Positions 1-12,687 of a stretch of 64,000 bases of DNA are shown in pieces (position 1 is the stretch's first letter; each line of letters starts with the position of its first letter). The position numbers were made by a program, and so were the translations under genes. Under the pieces are notes generated by a model. That model was not told the DNA's origin. It searched no databases and saw only the letters and a program-made list of their open reading frames with translations. The stretch comes from Saccharina japonica (lineage: Eukaryota > Sar > Phaeophyceae > Laminariales > Laminariaceae), in the NCBI GenBank assembly GCA_008828725.1, contig MEHQ01003153.1, positions 478,761 through 542,760 of the forward strand. The letters are read 5' to 3'.

Positions 1-281
1 CCCCCGCCCCCCTGGCGATGCTGTTTAGGATGAAAAATACCAAATACACGCGTCGTATCTTCGGCGCATAACATTCCGTAGCGTTTGGCCTTCACGTCAG
101 CACGTGTGCGTCCTTCACACCTTTTCGTTCCCCTCTTGGTATCGACATTTAGGCCGGACATTATCTCTTGCAGTACGCCCGTTAGCAAGCATGGTTCCTT
201 TCGCCTCCTGGTCTAAGTTTTCCGTCTGACACTAACGTTCGTGTGGCATACTGCTGTTTACAATAGCATGCTGCTGTTTAC

Positions 282-566
282 GACGCATGCCACGATAGTA
301 GGTGTACCATGTGTAATATATGGCTCGATAGCCTTGAGGAGCTTCGAAACCTCACTCTAAAAGCAGATTTTTGGAGGAAAGTAAAAGTGCTATATGCCGG
401 ATGAGCAATCAATCCCATGCCCTATGAAGTACACGATATAACAAAATCGGAACACAGCAATTGAACGTTCGACAATACTGTGTTAAAGAGAGCCCGATGA
501 TTCAGAAATTATTTCGTCCAAAATGTGCTACCCTACCTCTGTCCTCGTAGCTATCGTAGCCTGCGT
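282..566 (-). mobile_element. Family C element
   Basis: Starts GACGCATGCCACGATAG and ends CTATCGTAGCCTGCGTC. Internal landmarks are the family's GAGGAGC near the start and the AGAGCCCGATGATTC stretch, in inverted orientation relative to the 1082 copy. No coding potential. Confidence 0.7.
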
Positions 567-1081
567 CTGTACCTTCTTGGGTTCTCCGGTCATCTCCACG
601 ATGGGCGACTCCTTGCGGTACTTGTCATTGTCAGCGGGAGACAGCGGCGCGTCCCACGGCAAGTAGTAGAGGTAGTAGCTGCGCTCGCCGCTGTGATTGT
701 TTCGCCTGTGTATGAGCACCCCAGGCGAAAACCCCAACAACACACGAAGTCAGTCGGCGTTCATGATACCAGCGTGGTATATATATATATGCATAACAAC
801 GGGCGCAGTAGACGGGTCCCATCAGCACGGCGCTTAGTAGCAAGAGGCGCGCGACGCAAGGGCCCCCCGAGGCGTGATGCGTTAAGGGGGTGGGGGGGGC
901 GGCAGCACGTTTCGGCGTAAATTATTTCGGAATTACGAGGCTCCGTAATCCAATATCGTTGGAATCATGTCATTATGTTTTTGCGACATCGTTCGTGATA
1001 TATATGATATAATATGTATATATAATATATATTTATATATATTTATTATTTTGATATATATATATATTTATCTACCTATTA

Positions 1082-1344
1082 GACGCGTGCTACGATAGAG
1101 GCAGCACGTTTTGGCTGGAACTGTTTCTGTATGACGGGGGTTCCCTAACCAAAAATCGTCGGGCTTTCATTAGAATTTTTCTTGCAAATGTTTTTAGAGT
1201 ATATGCTGGTCATGGGGTTTTTAATCGGACGTAGCTCGTTTATTTTTATCTCCAAAACACGTTTGTGTCGGTGGCGTGCATTGGACCTATTCGAGTCAGG
1301 AGCTCAGAAACCCAACATGGTGGACCTCTACCGTACCACGCGTC
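1082..1344 (+). mobile_element. Family C element (~260-bp MITE)
   Basis: Left end GACGCGTGCTACGATAGAGG and right end CCTCTACCGTACCACGCGTC form ~20-bp inverted ends. Family landmarks: GCACGTTTTGGCTG after the left end, TGACGGGG-(G)TTCC-CTAAC, AAATCGTCGG, a CATGGGG, and GAGCTC before the right end. Confidence 0.8.
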
Positions 1345-1404
1345 TAACCTAAGGTGTTTGGGATTGTTCAAACCGGGTTGAACTCTCGGTGTTTCTTCAA
1401 ACTC

Positions 1405-1772
1405 AGGTGTTTTTGGGCGGGGAGTACTGGAGCTTCTCAAAGTGAAAGAGCTCCAGAAAAGCAAAATTGCTGCGTACCTCTACCGTAGCAACGGCCAACC
1501 GACGCATGCTACGGTATAATGTGCACCTGCATACAGTAAACCTGCATACAGTACCTTTTCTGAGGCTCTCTCACTTTGAGGAGCTCTATACAAATTGCAC
1601 GTCACCCCATAACAGATCTTCAGAGGGAACTAAACACATGACCGATGAACATTCCAATGGCCTAAGTTTGTTATACAATGAAAAATAGTGGAACAAGAAG
1701 AATGAAATTCGGACGGTTTTTGCGTTGGGGTGCCCCGTCGTTTAGAAACGGTTTTAGCCACTGAACGCTGTA
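1405..1772. mobile_element. Two partial family C copies back to back
   Basis: The tail of one copy ends TACCTCTACCGTAGCAACG near 1487. A second begins GACGCATGCTACGGTATAAT at 1500 in opposite orientation, includes TGCACCTGCATACAGTA and GAGGAGCTCTATA, and fades near 1772. Confidence 0.6.
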
Positions 1773-1956
1773 CCTGTGAGTTAAGTGTAAGGCACGAAAA
1801 AACGGCACACGAAAACCGATATATGGACTTGAAGGGTTTCAAACATCCTGACGTGGTTGGGCCGTGGAAGGGGTGGCGTCACGGTAATTTCCATACGGTG
1901 TGAATTCGCCAGGCGCCCGTAACAAAGGCTGAAACATCTATGAATAAATGAAGGGC

Positions 1957-2152
1957 ATGAGTTGGATCCGACGCAAGTCGACGAGGGAAGACAGGGCGAG
2001 CATTTTCTCGCGAGAAACAGTCCAAGGCACGTGCCACAGCGGGGAGGGCGGAGAAGAGCTTACTCAGTGACCCCGGATCCGAGTTACGACTAAAGAGGGA
2101 GCGATAAAAGAAGGGTAAAGATAATACATGGGATGGACAAAAAATAAAAATA
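1957..2152 (+). repeat. Family F retroposon-like repeat
   Basis: It contains GGATCCGACGCAAGTCGACG, CAGTGACCCCGGATCCGAGT and ACGACTAAAGAGGGAGCG, and ends in ACAAAAAATAAAAA, the A-rich tail expected of an element copied through RNA. Opposite orientation to the copies at 44757 and 51832. Confidence 0.6.
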
Positions 2153-2160
2153 GTTGTTCA

Positions 2161-2340
2161 AGTCGCTGACTGAACGGCTGAAAGAGCTGAAACAGCTGAA
2201 ACAGCTGAAGTTACCTGAAATACCTGAAATACCTGAAAGGACATAAATGATTGGAATATCTGACAGGAGCGAAAAAAGTTAACAGACCGGAAATACCTGA
2301 AATACCTGACAGAGCTGGCACATACCTGTAAATGTCTGCC
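2161..2340 (+). repeat. Short-period minisatellite
   Basis: Units of 9-10 bp such as AGCTGAAAC and ACCTGAAAT repeated with variation (for example at 2182-2230 and 2288-2310). Confidence 0.75.
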
Positions 2341-2652
2341 GCAAGAGCTGAAAAAAACAATCAAGACCCCACAACCAGAATCACCCTCTCATTACCAGCG
2401 GGGTTCGCAAGACGGAGGGAGAACGCGATTAATATACGCAAACGTGTGCTACAGGTAGAGGTATCACGTACCTGGTATCTGTTAGGAGGATGTTTATGTA
2501 AGGACCCCTCTTATCTCTCAAAAATAAATGTTGGAGAACAACTACAACGGACGCCTAACCTCGTTACCTCCAATTGGAGGTGCTGCTATGAAACAGTACT
2601 CCACACCTTTGGGAGTACTTACGCACTTTCTGGAGAAATCCCACCAGTCTAG

Positions 2653-4600
2653 GAAATAGTTCCCTCGGGAGGCAAACAAAATGCTACTTCTATCGTGGCA
2701 CGTGTGTCACCAAACTTATCGTGCAAAATGAGCGCTCACCACAAAATGCCGTTGTTTTTCGTGTCCTTGTCCTCGTGGAGGAGCCAAGACCCGGCAGGGG
2801 CCGCTTTCCCCTTCTTTTCGTCGTCCTTTGTATCCTTCGGTGGCGGCGGCGGTGGTTTACTGACGTTCTTCCTCCGGCAGTAAGCGCCCATGTTTTTCGT
2901 CGTCGACGGGTAAACAATCTCCGCTCTGCTTGATTTCGGGAGCAAGTAACTGCGCGGCATTCACAGATCGACGCAATATAAGAAGAAGGTTGTTGGCCAA
3001 GGGATGTCTGGTGGAAAGCCGAATCTGGGCTATTTAAGTTATCTATGTGTGCGCATGCTGTGGATGCATGTATGTATGAAGTGTATATCGTAAGGGTGGC
3101 GCACAAATGTTTACTTTCACGGGTTTCTATGTTGTAGTCCGGCGTCTCTGACCGACCCCTTTCGTGGGACCCCTTGTCACCCCTCCCCTCGGTAAGCTTG
3201 GCTTCGTCGACCGTCAACGAGCATCGGGAACTCCCGATAACACCATCGGTGACACCACTCTGCAACTGTGTTGTTGTACGATTACCATGAACTTTGCAGC
3301 AGTGTAGTTAGGCCACCATATTCATGGCCTCCCTCCTGACCATCAGTGACGCCACTCTGCGTCTGTGTCGTTGTACAATTGTGAGAAGCTTTGCAGCAGT
3401 GTAGGTCGGGCACCAGATTCATGGCCTCTCAACCACGCCGTGGTCGAGGCCGCCATCGGCAAGTTTTTATCATCTGTTTTTTCCCGTATACAGGGATAGG
3501 TGTTAACAAATCGGAACGGCCCGTAAGTAACAGCAAAAGGCCGGCAATCCGACAAAAGTCTGACTAACACTGTGCCATATTATGTATATCAACATACCCG
3601 CATAATACATAGTACATCGAACGAAGGCGAACGAAGGTAAAGTAGCCTTCCCGAGGTAGCCGCATGTCCCTTTCACGGGTTGCGCAGCGGATTCAACTGA
3701 ACGCCATGCACTATAATTCCTGCTTGCATGGCACACGCGACGCGCGACACCATACCCGCCCCAGAGAAACGCGGATCATGTTTTATTTAGTCTACCTTGG
3801 GAATACACACGTGGGCTTTCCTTTGCCCCCACGCTGCATAAGTACCACGGGATGAAAAAGTAAGCGACAACGAGAAAGCAATCCATGTTATCACGAATAC
3901 CGAACACTCATACCACGAAACGAAACCAGATGGAAATATTGTGTCCGTGCACTTACATACATACAAATAAACACTCCGTAGGTATTTCGTTGAAGGGTGG
4001 TGCAACGGAGGAGAGGCTGTTTGGGTGGTATTCTTCGTATAGGCTAGAGAGGTACAGTAGTTCCTTTCGTCTTTTGACGATCGTTCCTGAGATCGTTCGA
4101 GAGCCGTTTTGCCTTTGGGGTTCATTCCTCACTCTTGACGCAGGTGGCCGCGTTGATACATCTCCTGAAACTACAACACGGTGTTCACGAAATACTATAG
4201 GCCTTCCTCGGCCAGCGCATACACGTCTCAGAGGCGCACACGCTCTTGAAATTTGACGATGGTTGGTTGGTATATCAACGGAAGGCAGGGTGATATCATT
4301 ATGTTGTACCCAATACCATTATTTGTGGAAAGTAGGAGAAAAATATTATGCTGTACCCAAAACCATGGATATACGAAGTATCTATTCTGCATTCGGAATT
4401 TTTGCGCGGTTTTGTTTCCATCGGAAACAACTTCCATCCACTGACCCACCAACAACACCTACACACACACCAACACATCCCCCAACTCTACCTTAAACTG
4501 CTCTTCCTGGTAGGACCTAAAGTAGACGTCCCGCGAGCTGTCCCTGCAGGGAAGCGGTTTCAAGCTTCGGCCCAGACGTTTTTCTCAGTATCGGAGGTCA
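2653..4600. other. Intergenic stretch, no supported gene
   Basis: Apart from the tandem duplication at 3241-3438, I see no gene. A minus-strand frame at 2736-2960 encodes SKPPPPPPKDTKDDEKKGK, a low-complexity stretch that could be a stray exon, but no splice context supports it. Confidence 0.5.
3241..3438 (+). repeat. ~98-bp tandem duplication
   Basis: CACCATCGGTGACACCACTC at 3241 and GACCATCAGTGACGCCACTC at 3339 begin two units that share GTTGTTGTAC-like, TTTGCAGCAGTGTAG and ATTCATGGCCTC segments, about 85% identical. Confidence 0.8.
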
Positions 4601-4984
4601 CCCGTGCTACGATAGGAAATGAAAAACATGCTTTTTGCTGCAAACACTATTTTCGGAATGGCGGGGCTCCTTAACTGCGACTAATTGTGGGGCTCCATTG
4701 TCTTGCTCGTACGATTCCCCCCTTCCCTCAAACACTTTTGTTTTTTTTCAAACTAAATTAAATAAAATCACAACCCGATGGCCTATATATATAGGCAAAA
4801 AAAAAAGGAATATCACGTGAAAAACGCAAACGGCGGGTTCAACGATATGGCGTGCCTTATGAGGCGTATGCCTTATACGGGTAGGGCTCCTCGGTTAAGA
4901 AGAACCGGGAGTCACAAATGTTGCCCCCTGTCGGAGCACGCCTGTTAAAGTAAGCAGTAAACCCATGTGATGGATAGGGTGTCG

Positions 4985-5234
4985 GACGCGTGCTACGATA
5001 GAGGTATCGCACGTTTTGGGTGTTTCCGTTTCTGAATGACCACGGTTTTTAACCCCGAGTCGTCGGATTGGCATTCTTGCTTGCGATCTGTGTATTTGTA
5101 TGAGCCAAGGCCATATAATTGTACATCGGGATGCACTTTGATTTTGATCAATAATCGGTTTTTGGGTGATGTATGGAGCGGGTCAAGTGACTATGACTCT
5201 CAGAAAAGTTATGGTGCATCTCTACCGTCGTAGT
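4985..5234 (+). mobile_element. Family C element
   Basis: Left end GACGCGTGCTACGATAGAGG, internal TGACCACGGTTTTTAACCCC and GAGTCGTCGGA, right end CATCTCTACCGTCGTAG. A shorter fragment with CGTGCTACGATAGGAAATG lies just upstream at about 4606-4700. Confidence 0.75.
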
Positions 5235-5787
5235 AGAATGAGTCGTCGGGCATACACAGCCTTTTTTTTCACGCTGTAAGTTGCTTCCAGGGCGATGTTG
5301 TGACACATGCTGAGGTTGAGGTGCGACTATTGTTAATTATTTCGGGAGGTTCCTCCCCCGATGAGCTACATACTATATGCTAGGTTGAGAGCGACACGGT
5401 AACGTTTGCAGGATGTATGGCAACTTTCCCGTGTGTTGGATTATATCTGCAGGCTATAAATATTACAGATCGTGCACAACATCTCGTAAATGGCAGGTCA
5501 GCATCGAAAGCATTGAGATCGTGTTGTCTGGGTGGCTTACGAACATGTTCCCTAGGTTCGATCTGCACCCTACCACAGGTCCTGCACAACACATCATCAC
5601 CGCAGGTTAGAATCTGGATGATCTCAATCCTGGTCTATCCGGGGTACAAAAGTCTATCCGGGGTACAAAAGTTCTACCCCCCAAAGGTGGCATGATCCGT
5701 TAAGTGGATGGGGAATGGCAGTGGTCGAAAATAAACTTTATTTAGGGTTGATGAAAACGCCCGGTGCAGCAGTACAATGAATAACAA

Positions 5788-6282
5788 TGACGCGTGTGTC
5801 GAGGCTCTGTCTCTGTGGAGAGAAATGGCAGAGGTTGCACCGAAGTGTCTGTGAAGAACACTAATGAAAAAGAAGAAAAGCCATGGTTTGAAAAGGCGCT
5901 TACTATGTGGCCATATTGGAAAGAAGATTGGTCTGAGAGATCAAGAGAAAAGAAGACGAAGATAATAGAAAATGGGTGGAAAGTGGAGTAGAGTGATCGA
6001 GGGGGCGGATGTCTGCACCTGGCCATCTCGGTATACTATGCCCATGCTACGGACAGTTACATTCTACCGTAGTGTTTACCGTTTCCTGAAATGTTCTCAA
6101 CAACATTATTGTAACGTTCTACTGTAGCAACGTTCTCAGCATCATCGTTTCTGATGGAAACGCTTTCGACATACAATACAGCGTACTACGAGTAAGACAG
6201 ACTCGCACATTTTCCGCATATCGTATTTTCCCGAATATCTAAACTAAGATACTCGTATACTCGTATCAGTGCGTAGTGGCTG
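5788..6282 (+). repeat. Family E dispersed repeat, copy 1
   Basis: About 490 bp that recurs inverted at 17505-17975, roughly 75-80% identical by eye. Shared landmarks: GTCGAGGCTCTGTCTCTGTGG, a purine-rich AAGAAGAAAAG stretch, TGCCCATGCTACGGAC, CATTCTACCGTAGTGT and ACTCGTATCAGTGCGTA. No open frame is shared by both copies. Confidence 0.65.
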
Positions 6283-8530
6283 TACATCACAAAATAGACA
6301 CGTATGGATCTCAACGTCCATATGCTAACGTAAAAGCGGCTTGTGTAGCGCCTAAAACAGGCCTCGGGCAACATCAACAGCCTCACGACCTACGGTTCAC
6401 ACAAAAACCTAAATATGTACTGTACCTACCTATGTTTAGTGTTTAGTAACAATATTTGGTCCTATTTACTATGGTCCTCCGTAATAGGAAAAAAGGAACC
6501 AACATAAGTAATACTGGTATGCACCTACGTCGATCCGTTTTCGTCCTCCTGACACGTCCGGAGCCAGCTACATGAGATAGTTTGGGTAGTTTTGGCCGCG
6601 GCCACTATCGTATGAGGCACATATATACAAGGTTCCCCTTCGGGATGTTGGTCACTTGAAATCCCGGGGGTGTCGCAGGGTGAAAATAGATCGCACATGC
6701 TTCACAGTTTGATTTTTGGAGCAAAACTGTGGCATAGACTGTAAACGTAGTAGCGACGGCCATTCCTAACGAAACAACTGTCACGACATGATATCGTATC
6801 TGAGGTACAGTGGGTCGGTGTTAAGAAACTTCAGTTTGGTGTCCAGGCTCAATGACTTGTTTTGGTTCGATCTAACTATTTTTGTAGGATTTAAAGTCGA
6901 TCCCACAGTGGTAGTGTAGTAGTTATCACGGCTGTTGTGCGCTGTACAGCTGAGTATACAGAAGATAGTTATGACAGAGCTGTTGCCCGACCGGTCCCGC
7001 CCCGGTCCTAGATAAGAGTATTCACTCGTACGTAATACCTTTTGGGCGGGTACGCTGGTACGCGTTTAGCTGCCGATTAGTGCCCGTCGAACAGCCAGGT
7101 ACCCGGGTGTCCTGGGCCCCAATGCTCGGCGAGTATGAAGTGTTATCCATACCCGTGACGGGTATTAGCGGTTTTGTTGTTTTTAATCGCTGCTGTAAAG
7201 CGCGGGTGATATTAAAACCAGTGGGGGAGGTTTTGCTGGAATCGCATACATCAAACACGCACGCATGCACAATGGAAGACAGAACACAGCAAAACAGTAC
7301 TCGTTGTTCGTAGCTGTCACAACTAGAAGACCTGCTGGATTCCTCCTGCTACTCGTAGTGGTTTACTGCAGGTCCGGCGCACGCATACAGGACACAACAA
7401 CAGCCGCCACAAAGGCAACCATCTGAACAGCGGCTACTACTGCGTGTTCTGCAGCTTCTTCTGCTGTACTGCTGTGCTGTTCGATAAACGGCGCCTTGGC
7501 TGCTCTGTAGTTTGTAGTCAAGACTAGAGACATGTACCCGTAAAGTAGAGCAGTAGTGCTACTGTGCCAAAATACTCGTATTCGTACGTATGTAGATCGG
7601 CCGATTGTTCGTACTCCTAGATCTGTGTATGTGTACGTTACCTAGATTCCAAAATATTGGAACCAACTTACAAATTTACATAAATTGCGCCTGTAAAATT
7701 TCAAGCGTCTCCTACAACTGCTACTACTGCTGTACGCAGCCCAGAAAGAGCAGACGCATGCAGCATGGTATCAACTACTGCTGCTTTATGTGTGCCTCGT
7801 TCGATGTCGGTGTGGTCCTTGTTTTGTCGTGCGTGGTGCGTGCTTTGTGTGCTCCGTTCATACGGCGGGTCAAGAACGAACCATCAAAGTTCATACGGAT
7901 GAAAAAACAGTCGTACAATAGGTTTTATACTCGTAGAGTAGTTGCGAGGCGGTGTCAAGTCGGAACGTCTCCCGTGAGTTATTTGCCAGAATTCGTGACT
8001 GTGAAGGCCCAGAGCTCGCCCCACGGGCCTCAGCCGGGATCCCCACTTGCGCCGTTGTGTACACGCGCCCCCCCTGCGTGCCCTGCAGCCGGCAGCGCGA
8101 GAAAAGACCCGCGGCCGGAGATGAAAAGTGAAAGTGTTCCGGGAAAATGTCCATTTGGTACCTATACATATATATTCAGCGTCAGAAGTGGTTGGGTCGA
8201 GAACGTTATTTGCCGTTTCGTTACTTTATAGACCAAGTATAGACTGATGTTTTTTTGTGCAACATAAACCTGTACGAGTGTGCATCTCGTATCTGGTTGT
8301 ATGGGTTCAATGCGTGATAATGTTGGTCGGGATCGTTGTCTGCATACCGGTTGTTCACTTACTACAGTAGGTATTCCCGCGAAAAATATGGATGGATCTG
8401 CCTTCTTATTATTCAGTCTGAAACGGCAGGAATATCGGCCTCGTTCGTTTAACGTTCCCGTTAAATTATATCTAAAACGTATATTTTCTGAGAAAGAAAG
8501 CGATAACGTATGTTTTCCCTCGCAATAATA
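6283..8530. other. Intergenic stretch, nothing recognised
   Basis: No protein motif, RNA gene or repeat pair recognised. The longest frame (7605-8231, plus) shows no family pattern and uneven composition. Confidence 0.5.
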
Positions 8531-9062
8531 CTCTGGTGAGTTGCTTCGTCTTGACTGGTAACACCCACCGTGTATAGTAGTAGAGAGGAAGCAGCTACCG
8601 AGTATTTTAGGCCGACTGTGTCAAGGCTGTACGTACGTACCGCATATCTCGTCTAGGCGTGTTGAATAGTCTGTCTGGTGAGTTGCTTCTTCTTGACGGG
8701 TAAAATCCTCAGGAAATTTCTCAGTACGCGGTACACACAGTTTCGTAGCTAGAGAGGAGGAAGCTGCCGCTTACGTGGTGTGGCGCGTGCGTTATACCGA
8801 CTGTCACAGCTATACGTGCGTACCGCACATCGTCTAGACGAGTTCAATACTCCTCTTCTATTAATAGTGTGGTGCTTCGTCTTGACGGGCAAACCCCACA
8901 GGAAAGTCCTCAGCACGCGGTACACAGAGTATAGTAACAGAGAGAAAACAGCTACGAACGACCGATTTCTTATTGCGGCGTGGTTTTGGCCGACAGCCAG
9001 GACTGTATGTACGTGCGTACGTACCGCATATATATATATATATATATATCTCGTCTAGGCGG
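8531..9062 (+). repeat. Three tandem units of ~150-190 bp
   Basis: Each unit runs from a GGTGAGTTGCTTCGTCTTGAC-like start through an AGAGAGGAAGCAGCTACG core to a CGTACCGCATATCTCGTCTAG end; starts lie near 8534, 8677 and 8863. The third unit carries a (TA)n expansion at about 9028-9049. Confidence 0.75.
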
Positions 9063-9115
9063 TGAAGAGTGCAGCCCAGCCGGTCGACGGGGACATGCTC
9101 ACAGGCACAGCACAG

Positions 9116-9559
9116 AACAGCCGATTTTCCAAATTGAGAATTGACTTTCCGATGAGAATGAAAATCAATTTTAGTACTTTGTTATTGTTTAAGAGTTGTA
9201 TTTGGCTCACGATCAAAATTTTACCTAGAAAATATGTTCCTCGATGGTAGGTATCGATCCACGAACAAAATAATGAAATCGGCCTTGACAGGCTCGAAAA
9301 ATCAAGGATCAAAGGGAACTTGCATTTATGAGCGAGGTCCCTCGCCCATAAATACAGATTTTCTGGGATCCTCGATATCTTGAGACTGCCGATGCCGATT
9401 TCGTTTTTTTTTTCGTCGTCTACGGGTGTCACAACTGACAATAAATTACAGTGAAGAATAACACTGTTAGGGAAGTGCATCTCTTACAATTCAAAACCCA
9501 ATATTTTCGATTTTCATTCTCATCGGAATTGCAATTCTCAATTAGGAAAATCGGCTGTT
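9116..9559. mobile_element. Family D MITE with ~54-bp TIRs, copy 1
   Basis: The left end AACAGCCGATTTTCC is mirrored by GGAAAATCGGCTGTT at the right; the inverted match continues for about 54 bp through a GAATGAAAATCGA-type tail. It is flanked on both sides by ACAG, a 4-bp target-site duplication. At 444 bp with no coding capacity it is a non-autonomous DNA transposon. Its partner is at 36301-36751. Confidence 0.85.
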
Positions 9560-10115
9560 ACAGGTTGTCGGATGGCAAACGAAACGTTGATGGTCAAATT
9601 ATGTATGATCTCACATCGTAGGTCTTATTTATCCGACACCCCGTGCGCCTCGTCGCATATAGGTTTGCAAAGTTAGGTACGAACGTATTGAATTCTGTTG
9701 ATCTCTTCTAGTTGTCCATATGTGGGTTGGTGAAATGGCTGAGTGCAAACAAGCTCAGAACAATATAAATAAATAGACTATTGATGTACTCGCCGTTCTG
9801 CTGCTCACACTACTGAATTCCGAAGCTCCCAAGAATGTACTTCCCATATACTGTTTGTTTGTTCGTTGTTGTATGAGCGCCTTTTCTTTTCTACGCGCGT
9901 GTTCCTGCTGGATGTGGTACTCAACCACGAGTGAGCCCACTCTCGTCAGTAGGTACGCGTAGCCTTTGCCAGTTATCTTGACCCACAAATCGTACCGGAT
10001 AATAAAGTACCAACATTATATTACGTTTATTGTGGTGGTCCGCACATTTTTTCAAGATCGTCCGAAACGCGCGGCGAAGCCGCGCACGGGTCGAGCCTTA
10101 GCCTGTACTAGCAGA

Positions 10116-10144
10116 TTGGGGTTAGGGTTAGGGTTAGGGTTAGT
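10116..10144 (+). repeat. Interstitial telomeric repeat (TTAGGG)
   Basis: TTGGGG followed by three exact TTAGGG units and TTAG. A 7-bp perfect hairpin (GCGCGGC-GAA-GCCGCGC) lies about 30 bp upstream. TTAGGG is the telomere unit reported for brown algae as well as animals and fungi. Confidence 0.85.
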
Positions 10145-10801
10145 CTTCTCGTGATTTAATTTTAAACAAAACACCCAAAAACACGAAAAACAACAGCAAG
10201 ATATCATGACACATTTGATACTTTATCTGGTACGATTTGTTGGATAAGACCGATAAAGGCGCCCCACTCTCGATGAGAGATATGTACGTACGTAGGCCAC
10301 AAAGAAAATCCCCGTGATGACGTTTCATCAGCCTGGCCCAGTACAGTCTCTCCGCCGCTCTGGCCGAACTGTACCATCTCAATAGAGCCACTTTGCAAGC
10401 TGTGCGACAAATTGGACGGAGGAAAAATCACGATGCACTATGAAAATTATTTCTGATGCCATGCCAGAAAGTTGGCCCCATGCCAAACGTTACTTGTATA
10501 CTTCGAGTACGGGCTAAGCCCTAGCCAAGTGTACATTTTCGAGGCCATCGGGAATGCGAGGAAGACGAGTCGGAAATACTGTTACAATGTACGTGTTCAA
10601 ACGTATAGCATACATACGTGTTGTAGTCGCACTGGTCCATATTTATATATATATAATTCGTATCATGTATATATAAAACTAAACATATATCTAAAAGTAC
10701 GTATACGTATAGATACCCGCAATATTATAATTATGATGATGTGTGAGTATGTGTTGTGTGAATAAGGTACTGTAGTGTATATACATGTACTCGTTAGGTA
10801 C

Positions 10802-10864
10802 GAGGTTGTTCGTGGTATGGGGGGGTATAATTAATTAATTTTGCGAATGAGGGAGAAGAATATA
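10802..10864 (+). repeat. 63-bp inverted repeat, left arm (family G)
   Basis: GTATAATTAATTAATTTTGC and GAATGAGGGAGAAGAATA recur inverted at 13814-13876 with about 90% identity. The arms could be the ends of a 3.1-kb element, but nothing between them looks like a transposase. A third, partial copy is at about 14583-14620. Confidence 0.6.
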
Positions 10865-11710
10865 CCTGGTACTTCGTATGTACTACCTATACGAAATATT
10901 TGGAACGCGCTGGGCAAAGCGGGTGTGTTGACCGACACCTAGCACCACTAGCGAAGGTCGCCAAGAGCCTCTCGCTGAGCTAGCGCGTATAACACCAGGA
11001 TATTCCCGCTGTTACTACACGCGACGTTTGTGGGTGGGTATACGTATAATATAGACGCGTGGGCAAATAATTAATTCCGATTCATTTTTGTTTTGTGAAT
11101 CCGAGCGATATAGGAACCAAATTAATTGTTCCCACAGAAACGTCCATAACGGCCGAAAACCGCCCGCGATGATCGGCTCAAAGCCTGCATAAGATCAACA
11201 TCACTCGTAAACCCGGACCAGACAGCTCGAATACTGATCGCGCGTGGCGGGAGCTAAGGTAGTAGCGGTTATCGCGGGACCGCAGCAGTAGTAGGTGTCT
11301 AACAAAACTTGTTCACCCCGTCGCCATTATTTGTCTGAGGCACCGGACACAGCAGTGCAGTACACACATAGGGCGTCAATGCCCCGATGATCTACCAAGA
11401 GGTAAGGCTCGAGAGTTTTTCAAAACCTCCCTCGACCTGTGTTATACCGCCGTGTAAAACGAATGGTCGTACAGGCGCTCGGACGAATTTCGAAGCCAAT
11501 CATAATTTGAGGCGTGTTACCAATGGAACAGCACTTTTTTCTTCGCCTTACGAGGAAAATGTTTCTGGCTGGGGCCGGGCTCGTCGAGCCAATTTCGTTG
11601 GAATGACATCATTGTGTTTTATCCATTTTCTTTCGCGATATGCGATGCCTAGGCTCTGGGATTGGCAGATATTGGATTTACAACTTTAATTGTTTTTTTT
11701 TGTTGCTCTC

Positions 11711-12687
11711 GTCGACACATGCTTAGTAGGAGGTGCGCCCTTTTTTTTCTCAGATGCGTTCCTGACGTAAGAAACTCCATAGCTTACCCCAAAAAACTGA
11801 TTTCATGACAGGATAAAAGTGCAGCGCGATGAACAAACCCATCGCCTATTATGAGGTATGCGCCGAAAAAGGCTGAAAATTGATAATGGCACGTTATTAC
11901 GACGATTTGGGGCTAAGGAGCTGCGTCATTTTACAAAAACTATTTCGGGCGGAAAAATACTACCTGGTACGTACTATCCCCCATCGCAGCACGGGTCTAA
12001 AAATATCACTTGTTTTGTGCGGAATATAGTTCCTAAATTAAAATTATCCCATTTGCCGTTAGACAATGTGCACAGCTCATATTTCGATCGTATCATTCCC
12101 ACAGTATGCTGCCGTCCGTAGTTGTGAACGACATGATGAGTGCCGGGGGGATTCCACAAATAAACTGTCGAGGCTTCGACAAAAGTATACACAAGTCTGA
12201 ATACGGAACGACGAAACAGCGAACCAGGTACACCTGGTATAAACCATGACGGCAGCAGACAGTTTGTCATGATCGTGCCCAATGTACAGACAAACCGAGA
12301 ATGTACGTTAAGGTGGTATGTAGACGCATGATACGGTAGCCTGCATGCAGGTGCACCATGATGTTTGCCTTCTGAGGGTGGTCGCTTGCAGACAGACGCT
12401 CTATATACTACCTCGCACGAAAACTGATTTTTGATGGAAATAAAAGTGCTACCCGGTTAACCCCTTAATAACTGGTCCCGCATATTTGGGAACAAGCTAC
12501 TTGGAATTCGTGCAGGGTTCTGTTTTCAGTTCTAAATGGATTAACAAGCCTACTGCATACGCATGAAATTATAAATACTACTGCAGTAGAATTATATACC
12601 GACAGTTTTGGGTTAAGAAGTGCCGTCATTCCGAAAATATTTTTAGCTAAAAAACGGTATACCTCTACCTCTATCATAGGACGCGTC
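11711..12687 (-). mobile_element. Two family C elements in inverted orientation
   Basis: An old copy occupies about 11711-11975 (GACACATGCTTAGTAGGAGG to ATACTACCTGGTAC). A better one spans 12323-12687, starting GACGCATGATACGGTAG and ending CTATCATAGGACGCGTC, with an extra ~100 bp compared with the usual length. Confidence 0.6.

Noticed and set aside
7605-8231. A 208-codon plus-strand frame
   Set aside because: Cysteine-rich start and basic middle look random; no family pattern.
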